Below the pieces are notes generated by a model. It was not told the origin of the DNA, did not search any database, and was given only the letters and a program-made list of their open reading frames with translations. Of a stretch of DNA of 64,000 bases, positions 26,968-35,215 are shown piece by piece. The stretch lies in contig NZ_SDHW01000001.1 in the NCBI RefSeq assembly GCF_004118265.1, positions 930,001-994,000 on the forward strand, read 5' to 3'. Source of the DNA: Lacibacter luteus. GTDB lineage: Bacteria; Bacteroidota; Bacteroidia; Chitinophagales; Chitinophagaceae. Position 1 is the first letter of the stretch, and each line of letters opens with the position of its first letter. The position numbers were made by a program, and so were the translations under genes.

Positions 26968-27408
26968 CTATTTAACGTAAAAGCGAAGCAGCGAAAATTC
27001 GGCGGGTTTTAAAAGTGCATAACCCGCAACCAATACTTTTATATTTACCGCTATCTCCTGTTGAGATGTAACCTCTACGCCTGTTTTCACAAAAAAACAT
27101 TCCTCCGGTTTATTGCCGGCAAATTTGCCTGTACGATATAAACTATCAAGGTAAAAGACTGCATCTCTTTTTAAGTTAATCCATACTGTATCAGTTGATG
27201 GTTGCCCTTTATATCTGTTAACTATCGATTGCAACCTCAGCTGTATTTCATTCGCAAGAACAATTGAAGCTGATGACCTTGCAGTATTACGTTCATTAAC
27301 CATCAACTTCTTTGTTGTTCGCAGGCTGTCTTTAACCGGCAGCTGCCTAATTTGCGCCACGCCGTAACTACCTGTTACAAAAACTAAAAACAGAAAAATT
27401 AACCGCAT
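26968..27408 (-). CDS. Small secreted protein at the end of the regulator operon
   Basis: A 146-residue protein with a signal peptide (residues 1-18, ending GVAQ) and a mixed, helix-then-strand body. I do not recognise it. It follows the response regulator gene by ten bases and so probably belongs to the kinase-regulator operon. It ends two bases from the stop of the convergent propeller kinase, with no terminator between. It could be an accessory ligand-binding or sensory protein, but that is only inference from position. Confidence 0.7.
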   Translation of the reverse strand: MRLIFLFLVFVTGSYGVAQIRQLPVKDSLRTTKKLMVNERNTARSSASIVLANEIQLRLQSIVNRYKGQPSTDTVWINLKRDAVFYLDSLYRTGKFAGNKPEECFFVKTGVEVTSQQEIAVNIKVLVAGYALLKPAEFSLLRFYVK

Positions 27409-27418
27409 AAGGTCGGGA

Positions 27419-28045
27419 TTAATGATTTACAGCAATCAGTTGATGATAAAACGCCAGCTTGATTAACTCCGCAACATTCCTGGCATTCAATTTAGCAAGC
27501 AGATTTTTCCGATGCGTATCCACGGTAGTTACGCTAACAAAGAGTTTAGTTGCAATTTCGCTATTGATCATTCCTTCAGCTATAAGTTCGAGTACTTCCT
27601 TTTCCCGACGGGTAAGAATAAGATTGGCTTCCGATTTGGATTTCATTGTTTTGATGGCATCAAAACTTAAATAGGTTTTACCCTTTACAACAGTTTGCAG
27701 TGCTTCAAGTATTTCTTCTTTCGAAGCATTTTTCAGCACATATCCCGAAGCTCCGTTTTCCATCATCTTCTCAATAAAACTTTGTTGATTAAACGTGCTT
27801 AATCCAATAATAAAAACAGCCGGGTATTTCGCTTTTACTTCCTTACACAAATCAATTCCGTTTTTTTCGGGCATGTTTATATCCATCAATATAACATCGG
27901 GTAATTGCTTTTGCAGAAAAGCCAAACAGGAACCTGCATTCATAGCATGACCGGCCCACTCTATATTTTTTTCGTTCTGCAACAGAGAACGAATGCCCTC
28001 AATTACCATGTAATGATCATCTACGATAAAAACTTTTATTGCCAT
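27419..28045 (-). CDS. LuxR/NarL family response regulator
   Basis: A 208-residue regulator. The receiver domain (1-120) has VFIVDDHYMV (acidic pocket), DVILMDINMPEKNG with Asp55 as the predicted phosphorylation site, and GYVLKNASKEEI. The C-terminal LuxR-type helix-turn-helix (about 145-200) has LTRREKEVLELIAEGMINSE and VSVTTVDTHRKNLLAKL. The gene is downstream of a HisKA_3 kinase gene (18 bases apart) and is its likely partner. It may also serve the convergent propeller kinase. Candidate binding sites are the WTCC-N10-GGATA elements described separately. Confidence 0.95.
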   Translation of the reverse strand: MAIKVFIVDDHYMVIEGIRSLLQNEKNIEWAGHAMNAGSCLAFLQKQLPDVILMDINMPEKNGIDLCKEVKAKYPAVFIIGLSTFNQQSFIEKMMENGASGYVLKNASKEEILEALQTVVKGKTYLSFDAIKTMKSKSEANLILTRREKEVLELIAEGMINSEIATKLFVSVTTVDTHRKNLLAKLNARNVAELIKLAFYHQLIAVNH

Positions 28046-28063
28046 TAGGTGAGCAGTTTTTAA

Positions 28064-30019
28064 TTATGCATTCAGTTCTATATGAACAGAAGTTCCTTTA
28101 CCGGCCTCTGATCTTACATCTAATTTACCTTTTAAATACTCAATACGGCTCAGAATATTCGTCCAGCCAATACCCCGTGCAGCTTTTAATATATCGGCAT
28201 CAAAGCCCTTACCATCATCTTCAACGGTAATGGTAATTGCATCATCTGTTTTGCTTAATTGCACAATGGCATTTTTTGCAACCGCATGTTTCATTGTATT
28301 ATTAATTAACTCCTGCACAATACGATAAATAGTAATTGCAGTTGATTGTTCAAACTCTACCTCTTCAATGTTAAGCGATTGGTAACTTACCTTTAAAGCG
28401 CCCGATGCATTAATATCATTACAAAAATCTTTCAACGCTGTATCTAACCCAAATTTCACCAATGCTTCCGGCATCATGTTATGTGCTACACGGCGCATTT
28501 CCTTAATAGAACTGTCCAGCATATCCATGCTGCGTTCAAAAGCCTGTGCATTGTCAGGCGTAAGAATTAAGTTCCCTTTCATAGTATTAAATGAATATTT
28601 AATGCCGCTCAACATTCCTCCTAATCCATCGTGCAGATCTTTTGCTAATCGTGTTCGTTCCTGTTCTTCGCCTTTTAATACAGCTTCTGTTGCGGCCAAT
28701 TGTTTTTCAGTTTCCAATTCGTTAATACGCTGTTGCTGCAATTTTTGTTTATGCCTGTAGTTGCGGTACGATAAAAGAGAAATAATAAGCAGAGATGCAG
28801 CACTGCCAATTAAAATATAATTGAGTGTATTTTTACGGCTGATGGTTAACTGCTGAATTTTTTTATCATCTTCTAACCGTTGAATACGCAAAATCTTTTG
28901 CTGAGATTGATATTTGGCTTCCAGATCCAGGGCATTCCTGCGTATCTTGTCGCTCAAAATACTATCAGCTAAAACATCAGCAGCACGCAGATAAGCATAG
29001 CCGCTCTTCATATCGTGCAGAGCAAAATAAATACGGGAAAGCGTTTGCATGGTCTGTTGCTTTTCCATACGCAAGTTGTTTGTATCGGCAATGGTATAAG
29101 ATTGTAATGCATAGGCTTTTGCTGTTTCGAACTCCTTGCGGAAAAAATAATATATAGCCATGCCTCTGTAAGAAATTACCAACCCATCATCCGATTGCAA
29201 TTGTTTGTTAAGTACAACTGCTTTTTCATAAAACGGTTTTAGTTTTTCATATTCTCCTTTTTGCAAAAACACATCGGCCATATTAAGCATTGCCGACGAC
29301 TCCATTTCCACATGTGCAATACGCTTACTGATTTTTAATGTTTCATTATACACTTGCTCAGCCTCATTAAACTTTCGCTTTTTTATATAACTCAACCCAA
29401 GATTGTTTAAAGCAGTACCTAACCACATTGGCTCATCAACCGTACGGAGGTATTTTACAGCAGCCTGGCCATATTCGATGGCCTTATCATAATCTTCAAT
29501 ATTAAAATACATTAACTGTAAAATATCATACCCCTGCGCCGAAAGAAAACTATCTCCATTATCTGCAAACAACTTTCTACCCTCTTCATAAAACTTTGCA
29601 GCTTCAGCATACCTGGCCAATTGCCTGTAAGATGTGCCTGTATTAAACAATGCCTTGCCCAGCAATACAGGATCGTTCAACGTTCTTGCAATGGCAACTG
29701 ATTGTTGATTTAGCAGTAAGCCCGAATCGTACCTTGCCTGCAAATTGAGTACGAACGTGTAATTGAAAATGTAACGAACCACTCCTGCTTCGTAGTTAAT
29801 TTTTTCGCTGATAGTACCTGCTTTCCTGTAGTAATACTTAGCAAGCTCCGGTTCATTGGCTTCGTATTGCTGACCGAGATTAATGTAAAACTCTACACCT
29901 GCCGAATCCTCTTTTATAGCAGGCATTAACCTTAAAAGACTATCTCTGTTCATTACCGTTTGAGCAGTTGAAACAAACGACAAAAAGAGCAGTATAGAAA
30001 ATAGCAGCTGTTTCATCAT
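28064..30019 (-). CDS. TPR-containing histidine kinase (HisKA_3 type)
   Basis: A 651-residue kinase. Signal peptide (ending STAQ), a periplasmic block of tetratricopeptide-like repeats (about residues 50-350), a coiled linker, one membrane helix (about 398-418), then HisKA_3 with KDLHDGLGGMLSG (His about 463) and HATPase_c with VQELINNTMKHA, DDGKGF and GIGWTNI. First gene of an apparent three-gene operon with the LuxR-type regulator and a small secreted protein. It is divergent from the large secreted-protein cluster; the 157-base gap holds one candidate operator. Confidence 0.92.
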   Translation of the reverse strand: MMKQLLFSILLFLSFVSTAQTVMNRDSLLRLMPAIKEDSAGVEFYINLGQQYEANEPELAKYYYRKAGTISEKINYEAGVVRYIFNYTFVLNLQARYDSGLLLNQQSVAIARTLNDPVLLGKALFNTGTSYRQLARYAEAAKFYEEGRKLFADNGDSFLSAQGYDILQLMYFNIEDYDKAIEYGQAAVKYLRTVDEPMWLGTALNNLGLSYIKKRKFNEAEQVYNETLKISKRIAHVEMESSAMLNMADVFLQKGEYEKLKPFYEKAVVLNKQLQSDDGLVISYRGMAIYYFFRKEFETAKAYALQSYTIADTNNLRMEKQQTMQTLSRIYFALHDMKSGYAYLRAADVLADSILSDKIRRNALDLEAKYQSQQKILRIQRLEDDKKIQQLTISRKNTLNYILIGSAASLLIISLLSYRNYRHKQKLQQQRINELETEKQLAATEAVLKGEEQERTRLAKDLHDGLGGMLSGIKYSFNTMKGNLILTPDNAQAFERSMDMLDSSIKEMRRVAHNMMPEALVKFGLDTALKDFCNDINASGALKVSYQSLNIEEVEFEQSTAITIYRIVQELINNTMKHAVAKNAIVQLSKTDDAITITVEDDGKGFDADILKAARGIGWTNILSRIEYLKGKLDVRSEAGKGTSVHIELNA

Positions 30020-30108
30020 ATAAACTTAATTCAACAGATTACAAATAAAATCAACATGGTGCAGGTAATTCCTCCCCTTTTTACATGATTTTTTAAGGCA
30101 CACAAAAT

Positions 30109-30127
30109 ATCCTTCTTTTAAGGGATA
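30109..30127. promoter_or_regulatory. Candidate operator 1, ATCC-N10-GGATA
   Basis: ATCC, ten T-rich bases, then GGATA. A second shared half, TTTTAGGCAA, follows at 30134-30143. It sits 49 bases before the ATG at 30177, in the divergent region between the kinase operon and the secreted-protein cluster. Copies 2 and 3 are at 39011-39029 and 40483-40501. Confidence 0.55.
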
Positions 30128-30176
30128 GATTTCTTTTAGGCAAGTCATCATTTTTACGTCAATAAAAATCACAGAC

Positions 30177-31445
30177 ATGAAAAAATTAATTTGCCTTCTT
30201 GTATGCATTGCTACATCCCATCTACTACTGGCGCAAGCCGGCCGTATTCGTGTTTCGTTTGCAGGTTTTGATTGCATTCGTGAAACCTGGGATGATATTC
30301 TACACGCAGATGGAAAGGGCGATGAAGTCTATTTTACTTTTTCCTTTTTACTTGGCGATAAAAACGGAACCACAAAACTCAACTATGAAAAAAGAACGCC
30401 TGTTTATGGAGATGCTACAGGGCAGTTTTCGAACCGCATCAGTGTTGGCTCTTGGGTGGATGTGTTTGGCAACAATCGTGGAGGCATAAAAGCCGGTGAT
30501 AATTACAGAGGCAACCTGTTACTTGGTGAGTACGATGTAGCCAATGACGACATCTTAACGATTGTACCTACTGCATGGGAGCAGGATCCCATTGCAGATA
30601 ACCAGGCTGGCTTTAGTTCTACTATTCAAAGTATGGCTTACAGCATTAATCAGAAGATAGCTCCTGTTGTTTTAGGCATCGGCATACTAACTATGAATCC
30701 CACTTCAATTATTTTTGGTGCAGGGCAGTTAGGCATTCCAAAAATAAAAGCTGGTGGTGAGCAGGGGGAGTTAGGCAAACCCGGAACAAGACCAATTGGA
30801 ATGGAAAAATATGGTGATTTTTCTCCAAAATTTGTTGGACTTAAATCGAGCGATCTTGCATTTCTAAGTAATAGTGATATGGGGTATGGCAAAGGTGTTA
30901 TTCCAGTTCACTACGATGAAACTGCAGTTGGTAACCTGCGTGACCATGGCATTTATACTGTTTTACTGAAAGTAGAATTCTTTCCTTCGCAAACACAAAG
31001 TACAACAACAACGCAACCATCAAACACGGGCAATGGTACAACTACTACCACAACAGTTACAAAAACTACTGCACCATCAACAATTAAAACAGTAAACACA
31101 GGCACAACAACAAGCACATCTACTGTTGCAGGAATCTGGAAAGGAACCTATGGAACGGGCAGCAGCAATAACACAACTTTTTATTCTTTTCAATTGAACC
31201 CTGATGGCACTATGAATGTACTGGATGCTTCAGGAAAAAGTATTGCTGCAGGCACTTATAATCTTAACAACAATCAGCTAACTGGGATTTACAGATATAC
31301 CGGAAATAATAATGCGTTTTCATTTGCGGCTTCAGTTAAAGGTTCGCAAATGGAAGGCACTTGGGGCTCAGGTTCAAACGTAAGCGGCGGAGGCAGATGG
31401 ATGATGACGAAAGCGGCAACAGGAGCAACAACCAACATCAGGTAA
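30177..31445 (+). CDS. Secreted two-domain protein, unknown function
   Basis: A 422-residue exported protein. Signal peptide (ending LLAQ), then an N-terminal domain beginning GRIRVSFAGFDCIRETWDD with HADGKGDEVYF, a pattern I associate loosely with secreted proteins of soil bacteria. A Thr/Ser-rich linker (about residues 275-320) leads to a C-terminal beta-barrel-like module of about 95 residues (GIWKGTYG, FQLNPDGTM, GTWGSG). No catalytic motif is seen. First gene of the plus-strand cluster, directly behind operator 1. Confidence 0.7.
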   Translation: MKKLICLLVCIATSHLLLAQAGRIRVSFAGFDCIRETWDDILHADGKGDEVYFTFSFLLGDKNGTTKLNYEKRTPVYGDATGQFSNRISVGSWVDVFGNNRGGIKAGDNYRGNLLLGEYDVANDDILTIVPTAWEQDPIADNQAGFSSTIQSMAYSINQKIAPVVLGIGILTMNPTSIIFGAGQLGIPKIKAGGEQGELGKPGTRPIGMEKYGDFSPKFVGLKSSDLAFLSNSDMGYGKGVIPVHYDETAVGNLRDHGIYTVLLKVEFFPSQTQSTTTTQPSNTGNGTTTTTTVTKTTAPSTIKTVNTGTTTSTSTVAGIWKGTYGTGSSNNTTFYSFQLNPDGTMNVLDASGKSIAAGTYNLNNNQLTGIYRYTGNNNAFSFAASVKGSQMEGTWGSGSNVSGGGRWMMTKAATGATTNIR

Positions 31446-31497
31446 ACGCTATTCAATCAGGTATTACTTATTTCATTCTGTCTCTAAAAATAAAATC

Positions 31498-32814
31498 ATG
31501 AAACAGTTGGCTTCAATAACAATTCTCCTTGCTTCTCTAAATAGCTATGCCCAATACCCAATTAGTACAAAAACACAAATACAGCAAGGCAATAACGTCA
31601 CTATCGCAAACAAAATACTCCCTTCAAAAACCTACGATTTCAGTAATATGAAAATTTGTGTGGACCGTCCGCTACTTAATCAATCATTACCGGAAAGGGA
31701 TTTTTCATTGGTAACCGCACCGCCACGTATCAACAGCGATGGAAGCATTTCAACCATAGCGGTAAAACACCAACCACTTGCAGGCGAAACATTAAAAATG
31801 TGGAGCCCCGGCGAAACCATTAAAGTTTTTTTGAGTACCACCAATGGTTCAGATGCCATACGTGAGCAGATAAAACTTATTGTAAAAGAATGGGAGCGAA
31901 TTGCCAACATCAACTTTCAGTTTGTAACAAGCAAATCAGATGCAAAAATTAAAGTATGGTTTGCATCCAATAAAAAATATTGGAGTTGGATTGGAAGGGA
32001 TGTGCTGTTTAACCCATTTGATGCGTACACAATGAATCTCGGTTTTATAAATTCAGGCATAACAACAACTGATGTACGTGCCATTGTACTTCACGAATTT
32101 GGACATGCATTAGGGTTTATTCATGAACATCAGTCGCCTGCATCGGGCATCCAATGGGATAAGGAAAAAGTATATGCTTTCTTTGCAGAAGAACCAAACA
32201 AATGGAGTCGTGCAGAAGTAGACCTCAATGTGTTTAACCGGTATGCAAGAACAACTACTAATTACTCCGCTTATGACCCCGCCTCTATCATGCATTACGA
32301 AATACCGGCGGAGTTAACCACTACTAATACAGGCACCACTTACAACACAAATTTCTCCTACATAGATATGCAGTATGCAAGAGCATTGTATCCGTTTCCG
32401 GTTTATAACAGTGGTGCTACAGGCACATTACGCACAGGCGATGATTGTGATTTGATTGATTTTCGTGTTGATTATAATGTTGTACCTAAAGATAAAATTG
32501 AATTTATTTTAGAGCTGGGCACCAATAGTTCTGGCAGAAATATAACCTGGTGGAAACAAATTGCTGTGCCGCTAAAGAACGGAACAGAAGCAATGAACTG
32601 GGTTCAAAACCATTCACTCATTGCAAGCGAAAACAGAACTTCTTATACCATCCAGGTAAATGCAGCAGATATAGACCGAACAAAAGGGATCAGTTTCTGG
32701 AAAGCTAAGCTACTGGGAGTACATACACTGCTTCCCTATAAATGGCCGGTATTAGAAGCCCTGACCGGCGGATGCAGGGTAAAGCTTACATGGAAGAATG
32801 ATAAATGTGGTTAA
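31498..32814 (+). CDS. Secreted astacin-like zinc metalloprotease
   Basis: A 438-residue exported protein (signal peptide ending SYAQ). The zinc site is HEFGHALGFIHEHQSP: His199, Glu200, His203 and His209 match HExxHxxGxxH, and the following EHQSP resembles the astacin/M12A extension. The Met-turn is SIMHY (Met265). The catalytic domain covers about residues 85-300, and a C-terminal domain of about 130 residues follows. It starts 52 bases after the preceding gene. Likely a secreted endopeptidase; the target is unknown. Confidence 0.88.
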   Translation: MKQLASITILLASLNSYAQYPISTKTQIQQGNNVTIANKILPSKTYDFSNMKICVDRPLLNQSLPERDFSLVTAPPRINSDGSISTIAVKHQPLAGETLKMWSPGETIKVFLSTTNGSDAIREQIKLIVKEWERIANINFQFVTSKSDAKIKVWFASNKKYWSWIGRDVLFNPFDAYTMNLGFINSGITTTDVRAIVLHEFGHALGFIHEHQSPASGIQWDKEKVYAFFAEEPNKWSRAEVDLNVFNRYARTTTNYSAYDPASIMHYEIPAELTTTNTGTTYNTNFSYIDMQYARALYPFPVYNSGATGTLRTGDDCDLIDFRVDYNVVPKDKIEFILELGTNSSGRNITWWKQIAVPLKNGTEAMNWVQNHSLIASENRTSYTIQVNAADIDRTKGISFWKAKLLGVHTLLPYKWPVLEALTGGCRVKLTWKNDKCG

Positions 32815-32867
32815 AGCCGAATGAGTAAACATTCTCAGTATTTATTACAATTATTAATCACAACAGC

Positions 32868-35210
32868 ATGTTACGAATTACATATACCATCATCTTATTG
32901 CTATTATGCTTTGTGTGCACGGCACAACAACCCAAGAAACCCGTAAAGCCGCAGGAGAAACCTCCTACGCAAAGTGAAATGGATAAAATGATGAAGGAAA
33001 TGGAGGACATGTTAAAGAATATGACTCCGGAAGAAAAAAGAATATACGACAGCCTGGGTATTAAACTTCCCAACATAAAGAATATGCCAAAGATGACGGA
33101 TCAACAATTGGCTGATGCATGGGAAGATGAAAGCAGAGTTGTACCCGCAAGAAAAACAGCAATCATTAATACACTTCCCAAAACAATTTTTTCGAAAGAG
33201 CAACTACTGGCATTTGTAAAAAAAACCAATGTATCTATCCTGTCTGTTATTAAGCCGGAAGCAAAGCAAATGGCAGATAAAATAAATGAGCAATTTAAAA
33301 ATGATCCTTATTACGGATACATGATTGCTTCAGCAGCCAATGGTATGTGGATGATGGGTTACAAAGAATCTGCCACTTACCTTATGGGAAAGGCGGCAGA
33401 AGTAATTCCCAATGCTGACCATCTCAACAACTTTGCATCTTATTTAACAATGGGTGGTGCGGCGCATATAGCTATTCCTATTCTTGAAAAGTTAAACAGC
33501 GTACATAAAAACAACAGCACGATACTTAACAACTTAGGACAGGCCTGGTTGCAACTTGGTGAAGAAATAAAAGCAGAAAAATATTTAGACAGTGCGATCC
33601 GTGTTTATACTTATCATCCGCAGGCGAACTATACAAAATGCCTGCTGCTAAAATCAAGAGGGAAAAAAGCTGAAGCGATTGCTGCACTGCATCGCTCTTT
33701 AAAACACAGCATCACTACGCCAAAAACAAACCTGTTAAAAGAATTGGAAGGTAATCAATACAAGCCCGTAAAGTTTTATGCACCAAGAGTGTACTATTCC
33801 ACCACGTTTAACTTACATGAATATGCAGCATTGGTTCCCAAAACTTATGCAACTGCTTTGGGAAGCAATGTAGAATTACAATGGAGTGAATTCAGAAAAT
33901 ACATTAAATCAGAACTGGAAAAGATTAATAAACAAATGGAGATGGTGAGCAAAAATGCAAGTATTGCTGAACAAGCATTTTTTAAAAAAGCACAGTCAAA
34001 CAAATTTAATATTCATTCACCTTATCATACTAAAGCTGTCGAACGTTATAACAATTATACAAAAGATTTTGATCGCCGCTTAAAACAACACACCGAAAAA
34101 CTCCTGCTTTTTATAACAGAAAAAAACAAAATAAAAGAAAAGTTCAATGTAGCTTATAAAAAAGAACAAGAACGTTTTAGTGAAGAAATCAAAAGAGGCG
34201 CAAACAAACAGGTGAATTGCGAGGGTCAATTACCCATCATTAATGAATTTCTGAAACAAACAAATGAGCTGAACATAAAATCCAATGAGCTATCCGTTTC
34301 ATTCTGGCTTACTGAATTTTATAACATGTATTATTATTACCCCTCTACTGCTAATACAGATGCAACCGCTCAATTAATTGTTTTGAATTTACGGGCAGGA
34401 TTCCTGGAAAAACTACATGAATTATTTCACGAAAGTGATTTAGGTTATCCCTGCAGCTCAGATGAACAGAAAAAAACAGAATACAGCATATTAAAACCAT
34501 TGAATGACTATGATGAGGTAAACTGTAAAATTTTCAACTGGATTTATACGCCCGGCTTAGGTGCTATTGTTATGCGCTGCAATACAATGAGTGTTCATTT
34601 AAACCCGATTTTTCTTCCGTTTGATGCAAGCTTAAGAGCAAATTTTGATGGCTTTGTTGAGCAGGCATCCATTGCAATTCAGGTAAAGTCTGTAAAAATA
34701 AAAGCAGGTGCAGAGTTTGATGAAAAAGGAAATTTCGAAAAAGCTACAGGAGGTCTTGAAACAAAAATTATGAAGGATGTTAAAATAAGCCTTGAGGGAC
34801 AAATAACATTTGATGAAAACGGATTTAAAAAAGGCAGTATTGAACTTGAGCTTGAAAATGAATTAAAGCTTTTACCAAAAAGTTTAGAAGAAGAAGCACC
34901 GGTGGATATAGGAATGAAAAACAAGATGGGCGTTGGAATGGAATTAAACAAAGACAAAGATGGAAATCTGATTTCAGACTTTGTTGTTAAGGATAAAGCA
35001 GAAATAGAATTTGGCAGTAAGCTTGAAGTTGACAACGAAGTTGAAATTAGCCCGGGTATGATTTCTAAAGCAGGAAAAGTAACTGAACCTGAAACAGTGA
35101 AGCTTGGTTTACCTGCTGCACCATCAGTAAACGTAAGTGCAGACAGCCGCTGGAGCGTAAACAGTGGTTATAGTGCTAAAGGTGAAAGTTCATTTTCAAA
35201 ATTAAAATAA
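32868..35210 (+). CDS. Large secreted TPR-region protein, unknown function
   Basis: A 780-residue exported protein. Signal peptide (ending CTAQ), a proline/lysine-rich and helical start (MDKMMKEMEDMLKNMTPEE), then a helical repeat region of TPR type near residues 160-280 (NNLGQAWLQLGEEIKAEKYL). A long helical middle follows, and a lysine/glutamate-rich C-terminal part (about 600-780) of alternating beta-like segments (VKSVKIKAGAEFDEKGNFEKA). I cannot name a family. 53 bases after the astacin-like gene and five bases before the next. Confidence 0.7.
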   Translation: MLRITYTIILLLLCFVCTAQQPKKPVKPQEKPPTQSEMDKMMKEMEDMLKNMTPEEKRIYDSLGIKLPNIKNMPKMTDQQLADAWEDESRVVPARKTAIINTLPKTIFSKEQLLAFVKKTNVSILSVIKPEAKQMADKINEQFKNDPYYGYMIASAANGMWMMGYKESATYLMGKAAEVIPNADHLNNFASYLTMGGAAHIAIPILEKLNSVHKNNSTILNNLGQAWLQLGEEIKAEKYLDSAIRVYTYHPQANYTKCLLLKSRGKKAEAIAALHRSLKHSITTPKTNLLKELEGNQYKPVKFYAPRVYYSTTFNLHEYAALVPKTYATALGSNVELQWSEFRKYIKSELEKINKQMEMVSKNASIAEQAFFKKAQSNKFNIHSPYHTKAVERYNNYTKDFDRRLKQHTEKLLLFITEKNKIKEKFNVAYKKEQERFSEEIKRGANKQVNCEGQLPIINEFLKQTNELNIKSNELSVSFWLTEFYNMYYYYPSTANTDATAQLIVLNLRAGFLEKLHELFHESDLGYPCSSDEQKKTEYSILKPLNDYDEVNCKIFNWIYTPGLGAIVMRCNTMSVHLNPIFLPFDASLRANFDGFVEQASIAIQVKSVKIKAGAEFDEKGNFEKATGGLETKIMKDVKISLEGQITFDENGFKKGSIELELENELKLLPKSLEEEAPVDIGMKNKMGVGMELNKDKDGNLISDFVVKDKAEIEFGSKLEVDNEVEISPGMISKAGKVTEPETVKLGLPAAPSVNVSADSRWSVNSGYSAKGESSFSKLK

Positions 35211-35215
35211 CCACC

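Noticed and set aside
26960-26970. Possible frameshift or fusion between the propeller kinase and a regulator
   Set aside because: The kinase ends normally after its ATPase domain, and the genes beyond are on the opposite strand.
30977-31140. ACA/ACT-rich tract as a possible tandem repeat or slippage site
   Set aside because: It encodes the Thr/Ser-rich linker of the secreted two-domain protein with irregular codons, not a clean nucleotide repeat.
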